The position numbers and the translations under genes were made by a program. From positions 1 to 34,010 of the forward strand of contig JANYKI010000069.1 of the NCBI GenBank assembly GCA_025361645.1: a stretch of 34,010 nt of DNA. Direction: 5' to 3'. Position 1 is the first letter of the stretch, and every line of letters begins with the position of its first letter. The notes below the pieces were generated by a model that saw only the letters and a list, made by a program, of their open reading frames with translations, ran no database searches and had not been told where the DNA came from. The DNA comes from Methanothrix sp. Lineage in GTDB: Archaea; Halobacteriota; Methanosarcinia; Methanotrichales; Methanotrichaceae. Below are positions 7,102 to 15,063 of the stretch, piece after piece.

Positions 7102-10100
7102 TCAAGGCAGATTGTCGTCACCAGTGTTTATGCACGAGGCACAGGATGGCAGAACTACTGCGTTCCCAGGTTCCCCAGTCCCGCAGGTGTAGCAGGGAAC
7201 CCAGTCCTCGCCGTAGATCTGCCCGCTGCAGTTGAGGCCGAAGCACGTCGGCGGCTGCCAATCAGAAGATATGGAAGAAGGCAATGCTCCTCCTTTGCCT
7301 AGATCGATTCGCGCCTCAACATCTGCCGCGGCCCCGTCCGGCCCGTCCACGGAGAAGGCCTCGATGTGGGCCACGTTAACATAGACGCCATCCTTCAGAG
7401 CCCGAGCCCGGTATACGATGGTCCTGCTCTCTCCAGGAGCCAGATCGAGGATTGTCCAGGTGATGAGGTTGGACCTGTTCTCAGAAGGCTCCAGAGATGA
7501 GTTAAGAAGCTGCATGGGCAGGGGTAGCTGGTCCATTAAGAAGGCTACCATGGTGTACTTCTCCCGGTTCTTGAGGGACAGGCTGTACCAGACCACTTTC
7601 GGGTCCAGAGCATCGACTTTGGCGGTCTTGGTAGCGGAGAATTGAGGCGGGCAGCAGGTCAGCCAGTTCAAGCGAACTACGGAGAAGTTCCTGGCCAGCG
7701 TCCAACTCTCACTGTACTTGCCTGCCGCCTCCACCCGGTTGACTAGATTGGATGGCTCCTCGGTGATGTTCAGCCGCAAATCGATGACCACCTTGCTACC
7801 GATGCCCATGGAAAGCAGCGACCAATTGGCGTAGCTTGTCGTCAGCTCTACAGGCCGGAGGGATGAGGTGATATACTCGGTTCCCGTCGGGAAGACGTCC
7901 TTCACATAAACCGGCCCTAAAGCCTGGTTGCCGTTGTTCTCGATGGTGATCCTATAGTCGGCAAAGGTTGTGTTAAGCATATCTACCCGGGCCACCTTAC
8001 TCAAAGAGAGATGCGGTCGGTCGTACTTGGCCACGCCTCCCAGGGTGGTCTTTCTCTGGATATCGAATTGCCCGAGATACGTCTCCTCCTGATCGATATT
8101 ATTATGAGAATTGTCCTTGTAGACCGTCCGGAAATCGGCCTGGCCGGTAAAGCCAGCCTCGGTCACCATCTCGTTTAGGCCTCGGGCAGTTGACTGCAGA
8201 TCCAGGTATGTTGCTGAGGAAAATTGCTCGCTGATCAGGCTGGTGGGAGTCTTGGACCACATGCCCTCATTCCACAATAAGTCACTGGATGTGGAGAAGG
8301 TGGGCGTGTAATTGTAACTGGTCGGCAAGTGAGTGAGGTTGATATCCTTGGCGATGTAGTTGACGACCGTACTGATTCTCTCCTCACTCTGGTACTTGCC
8401 CGTGCCCGACTCGTAAGATTTCTGGCTGTTTCCAATTTTCCTGTTACCGGCCACGTACCCAATACCGCTAACGGATTTTTCATACTCCGCATTCTTGCCG
8501 TATTCATCGAACTTCTCGTTGATCTTGAAGCTGCCCACATAGTCCTCCGAAGCCTCGAAGATCTGGCTGGCGTTCCACGTTCTATTCGCATCAGCATCTT
8601 TCTTGACGAGGCCGATATGACCCACGCCCTCAAAGTCGGTCTCGGTCTTCATTGTGCTGCCGTTCTCGTCCAGCTTCAGGGAACTGTTGCGGTTGATGCG
8701 GTTGGCGTAGGTGTACTCCTCGTTAGTGGAGCCACCGGTGGCGTAATTCTTGGACTTGGCCTTCTCGACCCACTTGGTTTTGTAGTTGATATCCCGATTA
8801 TTGGGCAGAGAGAAAGTGGTTGGCTTATATGTTGCAGTCAGGCCTTTGGTCCACTTAATGGAGCGATTGGAGTTTTGGTATTTTATCACGTCCTCGCTGG
8901 CGTAGTCGCCGCTCCCGTGCTCCTTGAGAGCGACATAGGTCTGGGGCGGGCCGACGTTGACGTCGGCGGAGGCGGTCATGGGTTTTCCATCGATGCATTC
9001 TACTATTTTGCCCTTAATATCCACCATTTTTGCTCTATTTATAAGGATTACTGGCTCTGTACGGACGTCGTTGTGCAAATTAACGAATCCCGTTCCCGTC
9101 ACGCCCTGGCCCATGTCAAAGGTAGTATTGCCGATGTCCTGCGCTACCTGCACCAAAATGATAATGGTTCCATTTTTTTGCCAATCTATTATCCATCTGT
9201 TGTTATTGCCATCATCAACCGGCGTTGGGGACGCAGATACGAAGGACACTCCTCTTGGATAGTCATCCACGATCATATATCCTGGCTCATACCACGTTAT
9301 GTTATATGTCACATAGTCCCCAGGCTTAACAAATTTTGGCGACGCGGTCTTTGTTAGGCAGCGACCAGTGATAATCTTCACCTCTTCCCGGGCAGGCGGC
9401 GAGACCACTTCCAAGCCATCCGGAACCAATCCTGTTGCAACTACTATGTTAATTATTGATGGCTTTGTCATGTCCCGAGCGGTCACTTTATAAATTTTGT
9501 AGTAAGTTAGCTGCTCGCCCGGATCCAGATTAACCGGTTCGTTGAGGATCACTAAACCTAGCTTATCATCATTGAGTGTCAGTGAAACGATCTTGATGCT
9601 GCCGGTGTTTTCCACCGTGAATTTATACTTGATCTCCTCATTAACTTCGGTAACAAACTCACGATCCGCCTCCTTTAAGACTTTTAGACCTAGTACCGGC
9701 TGAGGGGACTGGCAGCTCCATCCCACATTAACACAGGCTCGATTGCTCACCATCGGTCCATCTTGATCACCCGCGCTGCCGTATGCTGTAGCGCAATTCG
9801 TGAGATGTTCCGGCTCTGCCAATCCTGGTGTTCTTCTGTAATCTCGGCTGATTACGTTGCCATAGAAGTCTACTATCATGATCAGGGTGTCTCCTGTGGC
9901 ATAGTACCTTACAGTGTAGGTCCTATAGCCTTTTTCCGGCTTATTGTACTCGATCTTTAGAGTCTCCTTGGTCGGCAAGAAGGTATAGAAGTCCGAGAGC
10001 ACCTCGCCTTTCGTGCCGTATGTTGTGGTCAGGAGGTCGTACTTGACGGGCCTGGTGTACTCAGACAATACCAGGAATCCGGTGGCATTAAGCTGCTCAT

Positions 10101-12990
10101 TCAGAGTCTCCCCTGTCGAGATATTCGTGTAGTTGATGAGTGTGTAGTTCGTCCCAGCAATGCTCTTTGTGCCTGATCCCACAGTTGCTTTGGCCTTATC
10201 GAATGTGTCTCGATGTTTCTTGATGCTTTGCAGCTTGGCCTCCAGCTTGGTCTTATTTCTGGAGAGAGCGTCAATCATCTGCAGCATGTTGACAGGTTCG
10301 CTTCCTGCAGCCATGACATTCAACTTTGTCTCCCCTGCGGTTATGACAGGAGGCGAGACGGTTGAGCTCGAAGCTGCATTGCAGGCTTCTGGACTCAATT
10401 TAACATTGTAAGTGATTGTCCAAGAATCCCCTGGTTGCAGAGAGCCAAGAGGGCCCAGATCAAAGTTCAGCCTGCCGCCTGCAATGGTGTGCTGGATTAA
10501 GATGTCTCCATAATATGCATAGGGAATAAATTCCAGCATTGGACTTAGCTCGTCAACGATTTTGATATCATGGATTTCTGTTTTTCCAATATTCTTCACA
10601 GTGATGGTGAAGGTGGTCTCCATATTCGGAATTAAAGTCTCAACTGTTGTAGTCTTCGTGACCTCTAGTTCGCCAGATTGCGTAAACTTGTTTCCGAAGT
10701 TTACCTGAGTCGATGGAACATCGGTCTGGTCAGACTTAGTTACTGTGACCTGGCCGGTTTCAGAAACCACAACCACGTAAATATTGCCCTCCGGATAGGT
10801 CTGAGTCCAGTCTGACGAAAGAGAAGGCATCTCTGCCAGCGTGTAGGTTCCGGGAGAAATGCTGTTAATACTGTAAGAGCCTAAAGCCGCTGGACCGGCG
10901 GATGTTATCGCGGCCTTGACTATCTCACCATCTTGGTTCTTCAGATTGATCATCCACTCACCAAGGCCCGGCTCGTTTGCATCCCATTCGTTGTTGCCAT
11001 TTTTGTCTTCGAACTTCGTGCCGGAGATGGACCCTACGGCGGGTTCGCACCTCCATCCCACATCAACACAAGCTCTATTGCTCACTACTGGTTCATCTTG
11101 TTCACTAATGTTGCCATATGCTGTGACGCAATTCGTGAGATATTTCGGTACCGCCAATCCGGGAGTCATTCTGTACTCTCGGCTGACTACGTTGCCGTAG
11201 GAGTCGACCGTTATAATCAGGGTGTCTCCAGTGGCATAGTACCTTACTGTGTAGGTTTTATAGCCTTTTTCCGGCTTATTGTACTCTATCTTTAGAGTCT
11301 CTTTGGTCGGCAAGAAGGTATAGAAGTCCGAGAGCACCTCGCCTTTCGTACCATATGTCGTGGTCAGGAGGTCGTACTTGGCGGGCCTGGTGTACTCAGA
11401 CAATACCAGGAATCCGGTGGCATTAAGCTGCTCGTTCAGGGTCTCCCCAGTCGAAATATTCGTATAGTTGCTCCGTGTGTAGTTCGTCCCAGCAATGCTC
11501 TTTGTGCCTGATTTCAGAGTTGTATTGACCTTATCGAATGTGTCTCGATGTTTCTTGATGCTTTCCAGCTTGGACTCCAGCTTGGTCCTATTCCTGGATA
11601 GAGAATCAATAATCTGCAGTATGCTGGTGCTGTCGCTTCCTGCAGCCATGACAGTCAACTTTGTCTCCTCAGCAATTATGATCGGAGGCGAGACGGTTGA
11701 GCTAGAAACTGCATTGCAGGCTTCTGAACTCAATTTCGCATTGTAAGTGATTGTCCAGGAATTCCCTGGTTGCAGAGAGCCGAGAGGGGCGAGATCAAAT
11801 ATCAACTTGCCACCTGTAGTGGAGTGCTGGATTAAGATATCTCCATAATATGCATAGGGAATAAATTCCAGCATTGGACTTAGCTCGTCTACGATTTGGA
11901 TGTCATGGATTTCTGTTTTCCCAATATTCTCCACGGTGATGGTGAAGGTGGTCTCCATATTCGGAATTAAAGTCTCAACTGTTGTAGTCTTCGTGACCTT
12001 TAGTTCGCCTGATAGCGTAAACTTGTTTCCGAAGTCTGCATTTGTAGATGGAACCACAGTCTGGTCAGACTTAGTCACTGTGACCTGGCCGATTTCAGAA
12101 ACCACAACCATGTAAATATTGCCCACCGGATAGGTCTGAGTCCAGTCTGACGAAAGTGATGGCACCTCCTCCAGCGTGTAGGTACCGGGAGAAATGCTGT
12201 TAATACTGTAAGAGCCTAAAGCCGCTGGACCGACGGATGTTGTCGCAGTCTTAGCTATCTCACCGTCTTGGTATTTCAGATTGATTACCCACTCACCGAG
12301 GCCCGGCTCGTTTGTATCCCATTCGTTGTTGCCATTTTTGTCTTCGAACTTCGTACCAGAGATGGACCCTACGGCAGGCTCGCATTTCTGGATAGCGACC
12401 GTCCTGCTGCAATTGCTGGAATATCCGTCCATAGTGGCATTGACAAAGATCGTGGCCCAGTTGCCTGTTCCTGCAGACCAGGTGGCCTTGGAGCTGTCTG
12501 CCGGATCGGCGGTGATGGAGGCACCCGGGCTTTCGCGTATCGACCAGGTATACGTCGTGCCTGAAATGGGGTCTGTGACCAATGCATTGTTTCCGGTTGA
12601 TCTTGCGCAGACAGGCGTATCGGCAATAAATACACAGCTAGGCTTTTGCGAAGGGAGGACGAGAAGCTCCGTCTCATTCTGGCTGGTGCATCCTACTGCG
12701 CCGCTGCTTATCAGAAGGCTGATTATCACCTTTGTAGGCTCAGTCACCAGCGGTGCCGTCCACTGGAAGGAGACAGTCCGGGAGGTCGTAGGGAAACCAT
12801 CCGTTGCTGTCCACAGATAACTATAGCTCTCGCCAACAGGCGGTGTTGGACCAATAAATGTATAGCTTTTTCCTGCCTCATACTGCTTGCCCTCACCTGA
12901 TGAAATGACGACCAAAAATATTATTATTAATATTGCAGCAATATGATTTCTTTTTTTGGAGGAGACACGTGTGGGCATATTGAGATCCAT
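7102..12990 (-). CDS. Giant secreted SdrD_B/DUF11 surface protein (1962 aa) with internal tandem duplication
   Basis: A secreted protein with a basic N-terminus and hydrophobic core IAAILIIIFLVVISSGEG (residues about 17-34). Residues 35-200 hold Ig/PKD-like segments. Two near-identical ~445-residue units follow (about 204-648 and 649-1093). Each begins with a calcium-binding SdrD_B-like domain (GSISGTKFEDKNGNNEWD), then a DUF11 domain, a short helical segment (SRNRTKLESKLESIKKHRDTF) and a Tyr-rich beta region. Residues about 1098-1320 are two further DUF11-like domains. About 1333-1655 is a Tyr/Asn/Ser-rich beta domain that I do not recognise. About 1660-1890 holds two more DUF11 domains. The Cys-rich tail has no membrane anchor or sorting motif. 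ATG 12990 lies 15 bp after the upstream gene, so the two are probably cotranscribed. A role in the cell envelope or sheath is inference. Confidence 0.85.
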   Translation of the reverse strand: MDLNMPTRVSSKKRNHIAAILIIIFLVVISSGEGKQYEAGKSYTFIGPTPPVGESYSYLWTATDGFPTTSRTVSFQWTAPLVTEPTKVIISLLISSGAVGCTSQNETELLVLPSQKPSCVFIADTPVCARSTGNNALVTDPISGTTYTWSIRESPGASITADPADSSKATWSAGTGNWATIFVNATMDGYSSNCSRTVAIQKCEPAVGSISGTKFEDKNGNNEWDTNEPGLGEWVINLKYQDGEIAKTATTSVGPAALGSYSINSISPGTYTLEEVPSLSSDWTQTYPVGNIYMVVVSEIGQVTVTKSDQTVVPSTNADFGNKFTLSGELKVTKTTTVETLIPNMETTFTITVENIGKTEIHDIQIVDELSPMLEFIPYAYYGDILIQHSTTGGKLIFDLAPLGSLQPGNSWTITYNAKLSSEACNAVSSSTVSPPIIIAEETKLTVMAAGSDSTSILQIIDSLSRNRTKLESKLESIKKHRDTFDKVNTTLKSGTKSIAGTNYTRSNYTNISTGETLNEQLNATGFLVLSEYTRPAKYDLLTTTYGTKGEVLSDFYTFLPTKETLKIEYNKPEKGYKTYTVRYYATGDTLIITVDSYGNVVSREYRMTPGLAVPKYLTNCVTAYGNISEQDEPVVSNRACVDVGWRCEPAVGSISGTKFEDKNGNNEWDANEPGLGEWMINLKNQDGEIVKAAITSAGPAALGSYSINSISPGTYTLAEMPSLSSDWTQTYPEGNIYVVVVSETGQVTVTKSDQTDVPSTQVNFGNKFTQSGELEVTKTTTVETLIPNMETTFTITVKNIGKTEIHDIKIVDELSPMLEFIPYAYYGDILIQHTIAGGRLNFDLGPLGSLQPGDSWTITYNVKLSPEACNAASSSTVSPPVITAGETKLNVMAAGSEPVNMLQMIDALSRNKTKLEAKLQSIKKHRDTFDKAKATVGSGTKSIAGTNYTLINYTNISTGETLNEQLNATGFLVLSEYTRPVKYDLLTTTYGTKGEVLSDFYTFLPTKETLKIEYNKPEKGYRTYTVRYYATGDTLIMIVDFYGNVISRDYRRTPGLAEPEHLTNCATAYGSAGDQDGPMVSNRACVNVGWSCQSPQPVLGLKVLKEADREFVTEVNEEIKYKFTVENTGSIKIVSLTLNDDKLGLVILNEPVNLDPGEQLTYYKIYKVTARDMTKPSIINIVVATGLVPDGLEVVSPPAREEVKIITGRCLTKTASPKFVKPGDYVTYNITWYEPGYMIVDDYPRGVSFVSASPTPVDDGNNNRWIIDWQKNGTIIILVQVAQDIGNTTFDMGQGVTGTGFVNLHNDVRTEPVILINRAKMVDIKGKIVECIDGKPMTASADVNVGPPQTYVALKEHGSGDYASEDVIKYQNSNRSIKWTKGLTATYKPTTFSLPNNRDINYKTKWVEKAKSKNYATGGSTNEEYTYANRINRNSSLKLDENGSTMKTETDFEGVGHIGLVKKDADANRTWNASQIFEASEDYVGSFKINEKFDEYGKNAEYEKSVSGIGYVAGNRKIGNSQKSYESGTGKYQSEERISTVVNYIAKDINLTHLPTSYNYTPTFSTSSDLLWNEGMWSKTPTSLISEQFSSATYLDLQSTARGLNEMVTEAGFTGQADFRTVYKDNSHNNIDQEETYLGQFDIQRKTTLGGVAKYDRPHLSLSKVARVDMLNTTFADYRITIENNGNQALGPVYVKDVFPTGTEYITSSLRPVELTTSYANWSLLSMGIGSKVVIDLRLNITEEPSNLVNRVEAAGKYSESWTLARNFSVVRLNWLTCCPPQFSATKTAKVDALDPKVVWYSLSLKNREKYTMVAFLMDQLPLPMQLLNSSLEPSENRSNLITWTILDLAPGESRTIVYRARALKDGVYVNVAHIEAFSVDGPDGAAADVEARIDLGKGGALPSSISSDWQPPTCFGLNCSGQIYGEDWVPCYTCGTGEPGNAVVLPSCASCINTGDDNLP
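9706..12375 (-). repeat. Tandem duplication, two ~1335-bp direct repeats inside the giant gene
   Basis: The landmark GATGGACCCTACGGC occurs at 12361 and again at 11026, a period of 1335 bp (445 codons, in frame). Long stretches, for example 11221-11470 against 9886-10135, differ only at scattered and mostly third-codon positions. By eye, identity there is about nine bases in ten. The copies are about 11041-12375 and 9706-11040. Confidence 0.9.
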
Positions 12991-13005
12991 CCTTTGAAAT
13001 GGTAT

Positions 13006-13854
13006 TCAGACTGATTTAATGTCGGCGCGGGGAACATCGACCACCAGGACGTTCATCTGGCGATGATCGGTATACCATACTCGTCCAAATTCATCGACGA
13101 AATTTACCGTCAGCTGCAATAGGTGATAGCCCTCTCCAAAGAGCCCCCAGTTTACATCAATGCTATTATTAGAGGATACCTGGGAGATCTCGGATCCATC
13201 GATACTCCAGCTCGCTTGATATATCGGGATGGATTGACCTGTTATTAGGGGGGTATAGATGGAAGGATTAGCTATGCAGGTTACGTTATCGCCCTGGATT
13301 TGAACCTTAGGTGGATTCAAAGGTATCCAAGCATTTATGGTTGAGGCTCGATAGCACTGCGTAGTCCTTTCGGCGCATTTTTTATTAGTATTACCATTTG
13401 TATCCCAACTTAGTACAAAATTCTTAAGCTCAATCGACTGGCTGCATACATAGGAAAAACTATAGATGTCAAATAGTGATGTGCCGGGAGGAACGACATC
13501 AAGAACGTATGCTCCCTCTTCTGCCCAGAGGGAACGCACAAGCAAATTGTTTATATAAATATCGGCAAGCAATATAAGGGCCCTTCTTTCGGAATTCGCA
13601 TTATTATTTACTTTGATCCAGAGATGCGCAGTAACAGGACTGCCTAAGGTACAGTCTTGCAGGTGATTGCCATGATTATCTCCCAGGTAGACCTCAAGGA
13701 CACTTACGTCTCCTGCCCGGCATTGAAATTTGCAATCAGGCCAGTCTGCAGCAACTACACCATTAAATAAATTTATTAATACCAATATTAATACCAATAC
13801 AGATAGCGTAAATTTAATTCTTTTTGGAATAGCTATGAGATGCATCCGCAGCAT
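13006..13854 (-). CDS. Secreted protein of unknown function, cotranscribed with the giant surface protein
   Basis: A 282-residue protein. The signal peptide is clear: IPKRIKFTLSVLVLILVLINL to about residue 35, cleavage near VVAADWP. The mature part starts with a Cys-containing beta domain (CKFQCRAGDVSVLEVYLGD, then LGSPVTAHLWIKVNNNA) and ends in an Ig/PKD-like segment (YQASWSIDGSEISQVSS, GYHLLQLTVNFVDEFG). I do not recognise a named family. An AGGAG about 11 bases upstream of ATG 13854 supports the start. Its stop is 15 bp from the giant gene, so the two proteins probably act together at the cell surface. The 15-base palindrome at 13871-13885 lies in its leader. Confidence 0.75.
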   Translation of the reverse strand: MLRMHLIAIPKRIKFTLSVLVLILVLINLFNGVVAADWPDCKFQCRAGDVSVLEVYLGDNHGNHLQDCTLGSPVTAHLWIKVNNNANSERRALILLADIYINNLLVRSLWAEEGAYVLDVVPPGTSLFDIYSFSYVCSQSIELKNFVLSWDTNGNTNKKCAERTTQCYRASTINAWIPLNPPKVQIQGDNVTCIANPSIYTPLITGQSIPIYQASWSIDGSEISQVSSNNSIDVNWGLFGEGYHLLQLTVNFVDEFGRVWYTDHRQMNVLVVDVPRADIKSV

Positions 13855-13870
13855 TTAGTCATCCGCTCCT

Positions 13871-13885
13871 GGCAAAATTTTTGCC
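13871..13885. promoter_or_regulatory. Perfect palindrome in the leader of the secreted-protein operon
   Basis: GGCAAAATTTTTGCC has 7-base arms around one centre base, 17 bp upstream of ATG 13854. It could be an operator or a small hairpin at the 5' end of the transcript. No function can be read from the sequence alone. Confidence 0.35.
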
Positions 13886-13913
13886 CACATTAATTTGATC
13901 ACTACTTTGCTTT

Positions 13914-13960
13914 AAAAAAAGGAAGGCCCCCTTCAAGAAGGGTGCCCCTCATTTTCCTTT
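13914..13960 (-). terminator. Hairpin plus T7 terminator
   Basis: Read on the minus strand, AAAGGAAAATGAGGGGCACCC pairs imperfectly with the following GGGGGCCTTCCTTT around a short loop (core CCCTTC/GAAGGG). It is followed immediately by seven T (complement of 13914-13920). It lies just after the stop of the 261-residue secreted protein. It separates that gene from the following operon. Confidence 0.7.
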
Positions 13961-13973
13961 GCCAGAATGACTA

Positions 13974-14759
13974 TCAGAAGGCCTCCGTAATCGTATTCGC
14001 CGGCTTGGCAACGACAGTTATCAGCTTCTGGCATGAGCCCAAGGGAGTCTTGTCGTTCCCCGTCTTGGGGTAATATCCTGTGAATACTATATATTTTCCT
14101 GTTGGCAGATTATGCCAGCTAGTGGTAATCGAGTTCGTATCTGGACCGGGCACCTTATAATTGCCAAATCCACCCCAGGTAACAAGGTTAGCACCGGGGA
14201 ATTCGGCCACTGGGAAGATCCACCAGCGCTGCCGGACCTGTGAAGGGATGCTGCCTGTACTGTAGGTATAACTTGCTTCATCTTCCGTGCAGATGATGGT
14301 CGATGTAGGATTTGACTGCATTGAGCAATCGTCTGGCTTCATTACTTTGAACTTGGTACATGCCTGGTTGATGCATGTATTCGCCTGCACGGCGGTGACA
14401 AATAATTCTATGGAATACCACTCGGCATAACCGGTCTTGGGCACGGTATACCGATATGTGCGTCCGGGTTCCCCTTCAATTTCCAGGGTTTGATCTACTA
14501 TAGTTCCGGCACTATTCTTGGTAATCCATTTATATTTCCAGGTGATTCCTAGCTGGGTCTGTGTTGCATCGGGAGCAGGACCTGAGACCACAATAGTATC
14601 ATCCGGAGCTACATTCTTATTAGAGATGGGACAATTGTCAGAATTGGAATTGTCAACCACCACGTCTGCTATTGCCGTTCCATCTGCCACAATAAATAAC
14701 ATGCATGTCAAAATGGCAAGCGCAATCGTACTTCGATAAGAGGACATATTCTCTATCAC
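13974..14759 (-). CDS. Secreted protein of unknown function with Ig/PKD-like segments
   Basis: A 261-residue protein with signal peptide (STIALAILTCMLFIVADGTAIA, cleavage about residue 32). The mature part has two beta-rich halves: VAPDDTIVVSGPAPDATQ with TWKYKWITKNSAG, and TSTIICTEDEASYTYSTGS with RQRWWIFPVAEFPG. It has several cysteines likely in disulfides (C43, then CINQAC, DDC, IIC). The first ~200 residues of the giant protein show a similar layout (YSYLWTATDG; TYTWSIRESPGASI), so the two may share an Ig-like fold. The start ATG 14759 has AGGTGAT upstream and a good TATA box further up. A hairpin terminator follows, so it is probably a separate transcript. Confidence 0.75.
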   Translation of the reverse strand: MIENMSSYRSTIALAILTCMLFIVADGTAIADVVVDNSNSDNCPISNKNVAPDDTIVVSGPAPDATQTQLGITWKYKWITKNSAGTIVDQTLEIEGEPGRTYRYTVPKTGYAEWYSIELFVTAVQANTCINQACTKFKVMKPDDCSMQSNPTSTIICTEDEASYTYSTGSIPSQVRQRWWIFPVAEFPGANLVTWGGFGNYKVPGPDTNSITTSWHNLPTGKYIVFTGYYPKTGNDKTPLGSCQKLITVVAKPANTITEAF

Positions 14760-14762
14760 CTA

Positions 14763-14817
14763 ATTGGTAAATGCATTCAAGTAATACTTATACTTTACCA
14801 TCAATTATATTTAAACG
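14763..14817 (-). promoter_or_regulatory. Promoter of the 261-residue secreted protein, with spaced inverted half-sites
   Basis: On the minus strand TTTAAATATAAT (about 14806-14817) is the TATA box. Inverted half-sites TGGTAAA (14765-14771) and TTTACCA (14794-14800) flank the expected transcript start. ATTGGTA at 14763-14769 is identical to the arm of the palindrome in front of lrp. Binding by the same regulator is a guess. Confidence 0.4.
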
Positions 14818-14856
14818 GTATTTTACTTAAAAAATTAATAATAATAGTTAATCCCC

Positions 14857-14939
14857 CACCCGGCTTAAGGACTGATCCGCTACCGGTTTCAGTCTTCATG
14901 CTGCAGCCTCGCCTGCCCCACCAGCTCTACTGCCGGGTG
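14857..14939. other. GC-rich structured intergenic element
   Basis: In the ~300-bp gap between two divergent genes, a GC-rich island sits in AT-rich DNA. CACCCGGC (14857-14864) pairs with GCCGGGTG (14932-14939) and encloses a hairpin (GACTGA 14870-14875 with TCAGTC 14889-14894, inner CCG/CGG). A possible second GCTG/CAGC helix also fits. It could be a small RNA, a regulatory leader or a DNA element. The strand is undetermined, and no similarity to a known RNA was recognised. Confidence 0.35.
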
Positions 14940-15063
14940 CGCCACCAGCTTTTAACTGATGTAAATATAAAAATTATTGACCGATATCTATAATTACCAT
15001 GCTGACGTATTACCTCCAAATAGACATATCCATTGATTCCCAGAGAATTAGGGTGATATATAA

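Noticed and set aside
8329-9357. 342-codon open frame opposite the giant surface gene
   Set aside because: It lies wholly antisense to a clear coding region with domains, has no ribosome site, and its hydrophobic composition follows from the codons of the other strand.
9706-12375. Duplicated units as a mobile element or CRISPR
   Set aside because: The repeats are long, in frame and coding for surface domains; no transposase, terminal inverted repeats or spacer pattern.
12281-12820. 179-codon plus-strand frame opposite the start of the giant gene
   Set aside because: Similar partial frames appear opposite the second duplicated unit (10916-11200), showing that it mirrors the repeated coding sequence.
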